From: Syntrophaceae bacterium
GTDB lineage: Bacteria > Desulfobacterota > Syntrophia > Syntrophales > UBA2185
Assembly: GCA_017885225.1 (NCBI GenBank)
Contig: JAFNGM010000229.1
Span: forward strand, 28,295 to 45,441
Reading direction: 5' to 3'
DNA length: 17,147 nt
Of the stretch, positions 1 through 7,150 are shown one piece after another (within the stretch, counting starts at the first letter, position 1; each line of letters opens with the position of its first letter). Below the pieces are notes generated by a model. That model saw only the letters and a list, made by a program, of their open reading frames with translations. It made no database searches and was not told the DNA's origin. The position numbers were made by a program, and so were the translations under genes.

Positions 1-377
1 CCCGATCCCGTCGGCCCGATCAACAAAATATTACTTTTCTGTATTTCGACGCCATCCAGATCAACGTTTGAAAACAACCTCCTGTAATGATTATACACAG
101 CAACGGAAAGAACCCTCTTGGGCCTCTCTTGCCCGATTACGTATTGATCCAGAAATTTTTTAATATTTCTCGGATCGGGTATGCCTTTCTGCAATTCTTC
201 AGTTGCCGTCGGTTCACATTCTTCTTCAACGATACACCTGCATAGTTCGATACATTCATCGCATATATATGCCGCCGGCCCAGCAACTAATTTTCTTACT
301 TCATTCTGATTTTTCCCACAGAAGGAACAGAATAAAATGCCCTGCCCTCCTTGGTTGTCTTTACTCCTTCTTACCAT
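1..377 (-). CDS. clpX: ATP-dependent Clp protease ATP-binding subunit ClpX, N-terminal part
   Basis: ClpX is the AAA+ unfoldase that feeds tagged substrates to ClpP in the cytoplasm. The first 125 codons are present and the gene runs off the left edge. The translation begins MVRRSKDNQ and has a C4 zinc-binding domain with C17, C20, C39 and C42 (CxxC, 18 residues, CxxC). It continues through [18 protein letters not shown], a hallmark of ClpX, and reaches the Walker A motif GPTGSG at the edge. The ATG at 375-377 is preceded by GAGG with a 9-base spacer. The gene lies 67 bases downstream of clpP in the same direction, so it should be co-transcribed with tig and clpP. Family assignment is very secure; only the rest of the AAA+ module is unseen. 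Confidence 0.97.
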   Translation of the reverse strand, partial: MVRRSKDNQGGQGILFCSFCGKNQNEVRKLVAGPAAYICDECIELCRCIVEEECEPTATEELQKGIPDPRNIKKFLDQYVIGQERPKRVLSVAVYNHYRRLFSNVDLDGVEIQKSNILLIGPTGS

Positions 378-444
378 ATCGAATGACCTCTATTATCTTA
401 TTTATCCTTTGTGGTCTCGTACACTATCCTTATGCTTGATTGTA

Positions 445-1029
445 TCATTTTCTCTTCACAATTATTTCATCTATAATACCATATTTCTTGGCCTGTTCAC
501 AAGTCATGTAATAATCACGTTCTGTATCCGACTGCAACTTGGCAAGAGGTTGACCTGTCAATTTGGAAAGAATAACATTCAATTCTTCTTTCATACGCAA
601 GATCTCGCGCGCCTGAATATCAATATCTGTCGCCTGACCGTAAAATCCACCCAGAGGTTGATGTATTAATATTCTGGAATGTGGAAGAGCGCTTCTCCTC
701 CCTTTTTCCCCTGCTGCAAGGAGCAGCGCCCCCATGCTCGCTGCCTGTCCCATGCATACCGTGCATACGGGCGGCCCGATGTACTGCATGGTGTCATAGA
801 TTGCCATTCCCGAACTTACGTTTCCCCCGGGCGAATTCAAGTAAAAGAAAATATCTTTGTCCGGATCTTCGGATTCGAGGTACAACATCTGCGCGATGAT
901 GAGGTTCGCAACATCGTCGTCTATTGCCGTACCGAGAAAGATTATCCTATCTTTTAAAAGCCTTGAATATATGTCAAAAGCCCTTTCTCCTCTTCCATCC
1001 TGTTCGATTACCATTGGAATCAATGGCAT
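445..1029 (-). CDS. clpP: ATP-dependent Clp protease proteolytic subunit ClpP
   Basis: This is the serine peptidase subunit of the Clp protease, which forms the tetradecameric chamber that works with ClpX or ClpA. The 194-residue length is normal for the family. The nucleophile is S98 in [14 protein letters not shown], the general base is H123 in [10 protein letters not shown], and D172 completes the triad. NSPGG (65-69) is the conserved oxyanion-hole strand. The ATG at 1027-1029 has a near-perfect ribosome binding site (AAGGAG, 8-base spacer) placed in the 17-base gap after the tig stop. It sits between tig and clpX, the usual order in many proteobacteria. Confidence 0.98.
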   Translation of the reverse strand: MPLIPMVIEQDGRGERAFDIYSRLLKDRIIFLGTAIDDDVANLIIAQMLYLESEDPDKDIFFYLNSPGGNVSSGMAIYDTMQYIGPPVCTVCMGQAASMGALLLAAGEKGRRSALPHSRILIHQPLGGFYGQATDIDIQAREILRMKEELNVILSKLTGQPLAKLQSDTERDYYMTCEQAKKYGIIDEIIVKRK

Positions 1030-1046
1030 ATATCGTACTCCTTACA

Positions 1047-2357
1047 TTATTTTTTCACGATAGTAATGTTTGCTTTATCTTCAATCAAACGAAATACTTT
1101 TGTATTTAATATTTCACTTTTTATGTCTTCGATCATATTTCCTTCAACTAATGATTTCTTCAATGACTCATAGCTTTGCGCCCTCTGTTCGGCTATTTCC
1201 TTAATCTTCTCGTTAATTTCGTTGTCAGATACAGAAACAGATTCTTGATCGGCAATACTTTTAATGAGAAGAATCGTTTTTACAACTTTTAATGCATCGT
1301 CTTTGTAGAGGTCATAAAACCGTGTGTATAATTCGGAGGGCTCCTGTTGCTTCATGCCGCGCATCGTCATTCTTCTCTGCATATCGGCAATCATAAAAGA
1401 CACCTGTCTGTTTACAAACGTTGGCGGCACTTCAAATTCATTCGCTTCCAAAAGTTTATCTATAATGAGATTTTTTAACGTAGTAGTTGACTGTGCTCTA
1501 TTTTCCTCCTCGAGTGTTTTTAAAATATCCTTTTTAAGATCATCCAGCGTTTCATATTTATCAAAATTCTTAATAAACTTTTCATCGACATTGGGCAGCT
1601 TTTTTTCTTTAATGTTTTTTAGTGCCACCGAAAATACTACTTCTTTTCCCGCCAGATGGCTCGCGTGGTAATCATCGGGCATGTTGATTTTAATTTCTTT
1701 CGTCTGACCTTTTTTCATGCCTGTTAATTGTTCCTCAAAACCGGGAATGAATGTTTTTGAGCCCATTTCCAGGAGATAATTATCTGCCTTCATTTCCTTG
1801 AGGTTATTCCCATCAAGGGTGCCTTCAAAATCGATAACGGCAAAATCACCCTCGCCTATTCCCCTTTCGGCTTCGACTTCTTCCATGGTGGCGAACATAT
1901 CACGAACTTCCTGAAGCCTTTTTTCCACGTCGGCATCGATCACATCATGCTCCTCCTTCACAAGATCAAGTTCGACATATCCTTTCGGTTCGATAGCCGG
2001 CTCAACCTCAACCGTAGCCGTGAATGTGAAGTTCCTCTCCTCGTCCAAGCCTTTTTGTTCAATGTCCGGTTGCCCAACCGCGGCGATATTGTTATCTTTT
2101 AACGCATCCCAATAATATTTGTTCACAAGCTTTGTGATCGTTTCTTCTTGCGCGTACTCTTTATACATGGATTCCAAAATATTTCTCGGTATTTTCCCCT
2201 GTCTGAACCCCTTGACTTTTGCTTTTTTCCCCACATCCTTATACACCGAGTCCAGCTCTTTTTTCACTTCACTCCAGGATATATCAAAGGACAATTTCTT
2301 TTTAATTGGACTTATATCTTCTACTTTTACAGGTATCATATTTTCGGACACAGTCAC
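1047..2357 (-). CDS. tig: Trigger factor, ribosome-bound chaperone/prolyl isomerase
   Basis: Trigger factor binds near the ribosomal exit tunnel and shields nascent chains. The 436-residue product is of normal length. The N-terminal ribosome-binding domain carries the signature GFRQGKIP at 50-57. An FKBP-type PPIase domain follows at about 165-250 (GDFAVIDFEGTLDG), then the helical C-terminal substrate arms. The start is a GTG at 2355-2357 after GAGAGGATAGT, giving AGAGG with a 5-base spacer. A second in-frame GTG two codons later and an ATG at codon 7 (MIPVKVEDI, closer to most homologues' N-termini) are alternatives. The gene begins 34 bases after the tRNA-Leu CCA end with no visible terminator between, so both probably use the promoter at 2498-2526. 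Confidence 0.97.
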   Translation of the reverse strand: MTVSENMIPVKVEDISPIKKKLSFDISWSEVKKELDSVYKDVGKKAKVKGFRQGKIPRNILESMYKEYAQEETITKLVNKYYWDALKDNNIAAVGQPDIEQKGLDEERNFTFTATVEVEPAIEPKGYVELDLVKEEHDVIDADVEKRLQEVRDMFATMEEVEAERGIGEGDFAVIDFEGTLDGNNLKEMKADNYLLEMGSKTFIPGFEEQLTGMKKGQTKEIKINMPDDYHASHLAGKEVVFSVALKNIKEKKLPNVDEKFIKNFDKYETLDDLKKDILKTLEEENRAQSTTTLKNLIIDKLLEANEFEVPPTFVNRQVSFMIADMQRRMTMRGMKQQEPSELYTRFYDLYKDDALKVVKTILLIKSIADQESVSVSDNEINEKIKEIAEQRAQSYESLKKSLVEGNMIEDIKSEILNTKVFRLIEDKANITIVKK

Positions 2358-2391
2358 ACTATCCTCTCATAGATTAATTTATACGCGTAAT

Positions 2392-2478
2392 TGGTGCGAG
2401 AGAGGGGATTTGAACCCCTATCCGCAAAGGCGGGCTGGATCCTAAGTCCAGTGCGTCTGCCAATTCCGCCACTCTCGC
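2392..2478 (-). tRNA. tRNA-Leu(UAG)
   Basis: The minus strand folds into a class II tRNA of 87 bases with an encoded CCA. The acceptor stem is GCGAGAG paired with CTCTCGC, discriminator A. The anticodon stem-loop CTGGACTTAGGATCCAG gives anticodon UAG, reading CUN leucine codons. The long variable arm CCCGCCTTTGCGG and the T arm with GGTTCAAATCC are also present. It lies directly upstream of tig and downstream of a consensus promoter. Confidence 0.97.
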
Positions 2479-2497
2479 GTGTCGTGCCTATTTTTCC

Positions 2498-2526
2498 TAT
2501 ATATTCATTACATGTGAGATTGTCAA
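2498..2526 (-). promoter_or_regulatory. Sigma-70 promoter of tRNA-Leu and probably tig-clpP-clpX
   Basis: On the minus strand a perfect -35 TTGACA (2521-2526) is separated by exactly 17 bases from a -10 TATATA (2498-2503). The -10 ends 19 bases before the tRNA-Leu 5' end. No other clear promoter lies between the tRNA and tig, so this one may drive the whole tRNA-tig-clpP-clpX unit. Confidence 0.8.
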
Positions 2527-2651
2527 CGTTATTATTGCTCAAGGCTGTGATTGCGGCTATACCTATGAAGCGCATTATTTGCCTTGACACGATGTTCCAA
2601 GATTTCTATATTATCTTATTAAAATATATCGTACAGTTTTTAGAATTCTTT

Positions 2652-3563
2652 ATGAAATTTGCGCCACTATCGGTAACTGATTACAAAAGCCTGAAAATTT
2701 TCTTCCAAAATCAACAATACCGGTTAAGCAGTTACTCCCTCTTATCGCTTATTGTCTGGAGCAATCAAACGCTTCAAACGCACTACACAATTGAAGATAA
2801 TGTATTAATCTTAGGTAACAAATCAATAAAACATCCCGAAACCAACCATCTTTTTTTGCCCCTCTCACCGACGCAGAATATAACTCCTGAATATTGTGCA
2901 ATAATTGCAAAGAAATCGGGGTTCGATCACATGTGGTTTGTACCGGAAGATTTTCTCCTTCAGTGCGACCGCAGGGAAGTGGAAACCTATTTTACCATAA
3001 CAGAACAAACCGAATTCGATGATTATGTATATCAATCGCAAGATTTAATGAATCTCAAAGGCAATAAGTATATAAGACAGCGGAACCTGATCCACCAGTT
3101 TGATAAAAAATACGTCCAGAAAGGCAAAGTGAACGTTGAGTTGATCAATCACACGAACATCTCTGCATGCTTGAATTTTTTGCAGAAATGGTGTGAAATT
3201 CGTGATTGCAATCTTGAGGAAAATGAAGAACTGGCCTGCGAAAAATTAGCGACCGTAAATACTCTCAATAACTTCGATGCGTTGGAAGCTATGGGTATCT
3301 TGATACGCATCGGCGGTGAGGTCAGTGCTTTCGGGATATGCTCACACCTCACCGACACCATGGGCGTACTGAATTTTGAAAAGGCCTATCCCGACATAAA
3401 AGGACTTTATCAGTTCCTCGACAATGAATGCGCAAAACGCCTCTTTGCCGGTTACACGTATATAAACAAGGAAAGTGATATGAATATTCCCAACCTCGCC
3501 CAATCAAAAAAATCATATAATCCGGTAATGATGATAAAATCATATTGCTTAACGTTGCGGTAA
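2652..3563 (+). CDS. DUF2156 family protein (GNAT-fold, PG lysyltransferase C-terminal-like)
   Basis: The 303-residue product matches the DUF2156 family, which shares its acyltransferase-like fold with the C-terminal domain of phosphatidylglycerol lysyltransferase; the substrate of stand-alone members is unknown. Recognisable parts are the N-terminal MKFAPLSVTDYK and SSYSLLSLIVW, the middle block SQDLMNLKGNKYIRQRN (about 129-145), and the C-terminal INKESDMNIPNLAQSKKSY (271-289). No signal peptide or membrane span is seen. The reading frame stays open upstream through the tRNA-Leu region, but homologues begin at this MKF..L motif, so I place the start at the ATG at 2652 although it lacks a clear ribosome binding site. 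The gene ends 20 bases from the convergent hydrolase gene. Confidence 0.82.
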   Translation: MKFAPLSVTDYKSLKIFFQNQQYRLSSYSLLSLIVWSNQTLQTHYTIEDNVLILGNKSIKHPETNHLFLPLSPTQNITPEYCAIIAKKSGFDHMWFVPEDFLLQCDRREVETYFTITEQTEFDDYVYQSQDLMNLKGNKYIRQRNLIHQFDKKYVQKGKVNVELINHTNISACLNFLQKWCEIRDCNLEENEELACEKLATVNTLNNFDALEAMGILIRIGGEVSAFGICSHLTDTMGVLNFEKAYPDIKGLYQFLDNECAKRLFAGYTYINKESDMNIPNLAQSKKSYNPVMMIKSYCLTLR

Positions 3564-3583
3564 GAAACTCAAACTATTTTAAT

Positions 3584-4285
3584 CTACTCAATTGTCATCA
3601 AAGATAGCCATCTCTGCAATTCTGTATCACGTGGAAGGTCATGGTTCTTCAAAAGCTCGACAATACTTCTTTCATTAAAGCGCAAGTACGGATTGACCTT
3701 AAACTCGCTTGTCAATGTCGAAACAGGATGAGCAGGATTATAATTGAGCAAATAGATTTCACTATCTTCGTTATCAGGTTCAAGCTTTTTTGCAAAGTGT
3801 AGAGCGTCTTGAATATAATCATGGCCCGCATAGATAAGAGTATCTTGCGGTAAAGCCATAATTTTTTTTATGGAATGATAAAAGTTTTCCAGGCTGCCGG
3901 AAAAACAGTTCCCGACGGTGCCATTAAAAAACGTATCCCCGGCAAGCAAAATATTATTAAAGTAAAAACACACGGAATCATCAGTATGTCCCGGTGTAGT
4001 AATAACTTTAATCTCCTGGCCTTCAATTTTTATCGCTCCGCAATTAACCAACTCTTCATATCCTATACACCTCGCATTTGATCCCTTGAGCAGTGCCCTG
4101 TTCCCGCTCGTATGATCAGGATGACCATGCGTATTTGTTACGAAGAGGAGATTCAACTTCCCTCTTTTTATAAATTTCAGAATTTCATTCGAGGCAACGC
4201 CATCAATCGCGATTGCATCCCTTACCCCGTAGATAAGATAGCTCAGGTTATCAGTATTGTGTCGAATCTGTTTAAGACTCAGCAA
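3584..4285 (-). CDS. Metallo-beta-lactamase-fold hydrolase, glyoxalase II-like
   Basis: This is a probable zinc-dependent thioester hydrolase of the glyoxalase II (hydroxyacylglutathione hydrolase) group. Using the TTG at 4283-4285 as start (233 residues), the metal ligands are H53, H55, D57 and H58 in THGHPDH, H100 in TPGHTDDS, D117 in LLAGDTFFNG and H155 in YAGHDY. LEPDN and NPYLRFNE near the C-terminus match the C-terminal domain of glyoxalase II. The frame is open up to a GTG at 4342, but that adds 19 residues unlike the family and has a poor ribosome binding site. The TTG follows AAAAGGA with a 9-base spacer and starts just before the conserved QIRHNTDNLSYLIYG strand. A TTG at 4291 is also possible. 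The true substrate is unknown; many anaerobes lack glutathione, so another thiol ester is likely. Confidence 0.88.
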   Translation of the reverse strand: MLSLKQIRHNTDNLSYLIYGVRDAIAIDGVASNEILKFIKRGKLNLLFVTNTHGHPDHTSGNRALLKGSNARCIGYEELVNCGAIKIEGQEIKVITTPGHTDDSVCFYFNNILLAGDTFFNGTVGNCFSGSLENFYHSIKKIMALPQDTLIYAGHDYIQDALHFAKKLEPDNEDSEIYLLNYNPAHPVSTLTSEFKVNPYLRFNERSIVELLKNHDLPRDTELQRWLSLMTIE

Positions 4286-4483
4286 TTGCAAAATTCCTTT
4301 TAATAATACGCAAGATTCACTCCATACGTTCAAATGACACACTTCTTGGCAGATCCGTACTACGCTTAATCTATACGAATCAGACAGTCAATAAGAAAAT
4401 GTGCACTGCCTTTATTTTCTTGAAGATTCTATACGATAATGATAGCAAGGCATGAGAGCTATGTGGAAAAGGAGACGCCATCA

Positions 4484-5602
4484 ATGAACATAGAAGACCT
4501 TCACAATCTCCAAAATGATCCTTATAATTACGCTCTTCGCTTAAAAAAAGAGGGCGGAAAGAAAGTGGTCGGCTATTTCTGTTCCTACACCCCGGAAGAA
4601 CTTATCTTTGCCGCTGGCGCTACTCCCTTCCGTATATTCGGTACGCGCAGCACTATCAATCTTGCCGACGCGCACCTGCAGTCATACTGCTGCTCTCCGG
4701 TACGAATTGCCCTTGAAGAAGCATTATCGGGCAAAACAACTGTTCTCGACGGCATTGTCTTCCCTCATACATGTGATTCCATTCAGCGATTATCGGATAT
4801 CTGGCGCCTCAATGTCCCTCTGCCCTTCCACATTGACGTTGTACTGCCGGTAAAACTGAACTCGGAAAGCGCCAGAGAATACATGATCGATGTACTGCAT
4901 AAATTTATGAAAGAACTTGAGAAGAATTTAGAGGTAAAAATAACCGAAGAAGCGCTCAGGCATGCTATTGCTCTTTATAACAAAATACGGGAGAGCATAA
5001 AAACAATATCAGACATGCGGCTGATAAATCCCTCTCTTCTGAAGGGCAGTGATTTCTACAGCATTGTAAAGTCTTCCATGATTATGGATCGGAATGATCT
5101 CGCGCAAATACTGAGCCATATTATACAAGACCTGGGAGCAAAGAAAGAAACACCAGATGTGACCTTCAGAAAAAGACTTGTTCTCACAGGAGCAATGTGC
5201 AACCACCCGGACTTTTATCAAATCGTAGAAGACGGAGGCGGAGTGGTTGTCTGGGATGATCTCTGCACGGGTTCGAGGTATTTCGAAGGACAGCTCGATT
5301 CAACAGGGGATCCCGTCATATCGATTGCGGAACGATATCTTCACCGCATCGAATGCCCGGCAAAGCACAGCGGTTTATCAACAAGAGCCGAGAATCTCCT
5401 CGATATTGTGCAAAACAAGAATGCCGACGGAGTTGTATTTCTCATTCATAAGTTCTGCGATCCCCACTCATTCGATTATCCGTATCTAAAAAAACACCTC
5501 GATAATGAAAGGATTCCGAATACACTCATTGAGATGGAAGACCAGGCATCTATAGGCGAGCGATTAAAAACACGATTCGAAGCGTTTTTAGAAATGATCT
5601 AA
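4484..5602 (+). CDS. 2-hydroxyacyl-CoA dehydratase/benzoyl-CoA reductase family subunit, BcrC/HgdB-like
   Basis: This 372-residue product belongs to the radical iron-sulfur family that includes (R)-2-hydroxyglutaryl-CoA dehydratase and class I benzoyl-CoA reductase; it is the shorter subunit type. Probable cluster ligands are C69/C70 in SYCCSPVR, C97 in PHTCDSIQRLSDIWR and C325 in HKFCDPHSFDYP, each with the typical context. The C-terminal IEMEDQASIGERLKTRFEAF is also characteristic. The frame is open from 4439, but the ATG at 4484 has AAGGAG with a 9-base spacer and gives the family-like start MNIEDLHNLQ. The partner subunit follows 105 bases downstream. These enzymes need an ATP-driven one-electron activator (HgdC or BcrAD type), and none is encoded in this window. 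The substrate cannot be read from the sequence. Confidence 0.9.
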   Translation: MNIEDLHNLQNDPYNYALRLKKEGGKKVVGYFCSYTPEELIFAAGATPFRIFGTRSTINLADAHLQSYCCSPVRIALEEALSGKTTVLDGIVFPHTCDSIQRLSDIWRLNVPLPFHIDVVLPVKLNSESAREYMIDVLHKFMKELEKNLEVKITEEALRHAIALYNKIRESIKTISDMRLINPSLLKGSDFYSIVKSSMIMDRNDLAQILSHIIQDLGAKKETPDVTFRKRLVLTGAMCNHPDFYQIVEDGGGVVVWDDLCTGSRYFEGQLDSTGDPVISIAERYLHRIECPAKHSGLSTRAENLLDIVQNKNADGVVFLIHKFCDPHSFDYPYLKKHLDNERIPNTLIEMEDQASIGERLKTRFEAFLEMI

Positions 5603-5609
5603 GTCATGA

Positions 5610-5635
5610 CTTCCGTGATGTCTTTTCAACGGAAG
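5610..5635 (+). other. Hairpin in the spacer between the two dehydratase subunit genes
   Basis: CTTCCGT (5610-5616) pairs perfectly with ACGGAAG (5629-5635) across a 12-base loop, starting 7 bases after the first subunit's stop codon. No U-run follows, so it is not an intrinsic terminator. An mRNA stability or processing element is possible. Confidence 0.4.
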
Positions 5636-5642
5636 GGAAAGC

Positions 5643-5708
5643 ATGGAGGCTTTTAGTACGTCACATGAGGGCGTTACAACAATTGCACACCAACCGGGAG
5701 CACTATAA
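5643..5708 (+). CDS. Possible 21-codon coupling ORF before the second dehydratase subunit
   Basis: ATG at 5643 is preceded by GGAAGGG with a short spacer and opens a 21-codon frame beginning MEAFSTSHEGV. It ends with a TAA that overlaps the next gene's ATG as TAATG (5706-5710). That geometry is typical of translational coupling. The peptide matches nothing I recognise, and a frame this short can arise by chance, so this is tentative. Confidence 0.25.
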   Translation: MEAFSTSHEGVTTIAHQPGAL

Positions 5709-6937
5709 TGGCAGAAAAAGATCCTGAAAAAGAAAAACGAAAGATCAAAGCCGTCGCCAGGATGAAGGAAATCATGACCACTTACTACATCGAAGCAAAA
5801 ATGGCGGAAGGGACCGGAAAAAAAGTGGCATGGATTACAAGCGGAGGGCCCGTCGAACCACTTATCGTCATGGACGTGATACCGATTTATCCGGAGAATC
5901 ACGGAGCCATGATCGGCGCGAGCAAAATGGGCGCGGATCTTTGTGAAAAAGCCGAGATCATGGGATTCTCGAGAGATCTGTGCTCTTACGCCCGCTCGGA
6001 TATTGCCTGCGCACCGATTAATGCAGGTCCCATCGGAGGCCTTCCGAAACCGGATATGCTTATTTGCTGCAACAATATCTGCGGAACAGTTCTGAAATGG
6101 TATGAAATACAGGCGAGACACTTTAATGCTCCCCTTTTTATTCTGGATACCCCTTTCTGCCATACGGAGTTCTCCAAAGAAGCAAAAAAATATGTCCTCA
6201 AACAACTCTATGAATACATCGCATTTCTTGAGAGAAACTGCGGGAAACCCTTCGATTATGATAAGATGAAGGAGGTAGGCCGATTGTCTGTCGAGGGGCA
6301 GAGATTGTGGAGGGCAGTCCTTGATACGGCCGCGCATAAACCATCACCCCTAAGCGCTTTTGATGCCTTCTTTCACCTGGCCATGATTGTGACCCTGCGC
6401 GGAACGCAGGTAGTTGTTGATTACTACGCTGCCTTGCTCAACGAGATGAACGAGCGAATCACTGCCGGAATCGGTGCCATCCCCAATGAGCGCTACCGAC
6501 TGCTGTGGGATAACCTTCCTATCTGGTATCGCACAAAATGGCTGTCAGAAAAGTTCGCGTCCTATGATGCCTGCCTCGTGGCGGATACTTATACATCCGC
6601 GTGGTGCGGCGTACTTAAGTACATAGACGAGAATGACTTTCTCAACACCATTGCTGAAGCATATTCACGAATTTACCTTAATATCGGCATTGATCAGATG
6701 GCGGATGAAATCCTCTCCATAGTTGACAGGTATGACGTGAACGGTATCGTCATGCACTCAAACAGAAGCTGCAAACCATATTCGCTCGGCCAGTATGACA
6801 TTCAGAAGATCATACGGGAAAAGCGAGGCATCCCGTCCCTGATAATCGAGGCGGACATGGTTGATGAAAGAAGCTTCACGGAAAGCCAAATAGAGACACG
6901 AATAGACGCATTCATGGAAGTAATGAGAGGAACCTGA
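5708..6937 (+). CDS. 2-hydroxyacyl-CoA dehydratase/benzoyl-CoA reductase family subunit, BcrB/HgdA-like
   Basis: This 409-residue product is the longer subunit of the same family as the upstream gene and should form the heterodimer with it. Family blocks are SRDLCSYARSD (C92), ICCNNICGTVLKWYE (C120, C121, C125) and MHSNRSCKPYSLGQYDI (C355); C92, one cysteine of the middle group and C355 are the likely [4Fe-4S] ligands. NRSCKPYSLGQ is especially typical of BcrB/BzdO-like proteins. The ATG at 5708 follows GGGAG with a 7-base spacer. The charged N-terminus (EKDPEKEKRKIK) is lysine-rich and not conserved. The window gives no activator, CoA transferase or aromatic pathway gene, so dehydratase and reductase roles cannot be told apart. 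Confidence 0.9.
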   Translation: MAEKDPEKEKRKIKAVARMKEIMTTYYIEAKMAEGTGKKVAWITSGGPVEPLIVMDVIPIYPENHGAMIGASKMGADLCEKAEIMGFSRDLCSYARSDIACAPINAGPIGGLPKPDMLICCNNICGTVLKWYEIQARHFNAPLFILDTPFCHTEFSKEAKKYVLKQLYEYIAFLERNCGKPFDYDKMKEVGRLSVEGQRLWRAVLDTAAHKPSPLSAFDAFFHLAMIVTLRGTQVVVDYYAALLNEMNERITAGIGAIPNERYRLLWDNLPIWYRTKWLSEKFASYDACLVADTYTSAWCGVLKYIDENDFLNTIAEAYSRIYLNIGIDQMADEILSIVDRYDVNGIVMHSNRSCKPYSLGQYDIQKIIREKRGIPSLIIEADMVDERSFTESQIETRIDAFMEVMRGT

Positions 6938-7035
6938 CATCACTCGTGAAAGAAAATGTCATATTTCTTGACGAGAAATTTTGCTTTCTTACTTCTGCGT
7001 GAGTGGTTCTCGCGAAAGTAATTCTTTACCGCGGA

Positions 7036-7062
7036 TTAGTGTGTATTTTGTGGCGATATAAT
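7036..7062 (+). promoter_or_regulatory. Possible promoter of the CNBD-CPBP gene
   Basis: A perfect -10 TATAAT lies at 7057-7062, about 90 bases before the TTG start. The only upstream match is a weak -35 TTAGTG (7036-7041) at a 15-base spacing. The -10 alone is persuasive; the -35 is not. Confidence 0.3.
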
Positions 7063-7150
7063 GGAAAGCGAGGTGCAGGGCCAATCATTCAGTAATGCAT
7101 AACCATCATCACGCAAAATTCTACTTTTAAGGAAGAAAGGATACAGAGTA

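Noticed and set aside
2391..2651. Open frame upstream of the DUF2156 gene that would extend its N-terminus
   Set aside because: It runs antisense through the tRNA-Leu gene and its promoter; the family begins at the MKFAPL segment at 2652.
5588..6337. 249-codon minus-strand frame inside the second dehydratase subunit gene
   Set aside because: Antisense to conserved cysteine motifs of the real gene; low-complexity F/H-rich translation.
4484..6937. Assignment as benzoyl-CoA reductase proper
   Set aside because: Motifs fit the wider family, but no BcrAD-type genes or aromatic-degradation genes are nearby, so the specific substrate cannot be claimed.
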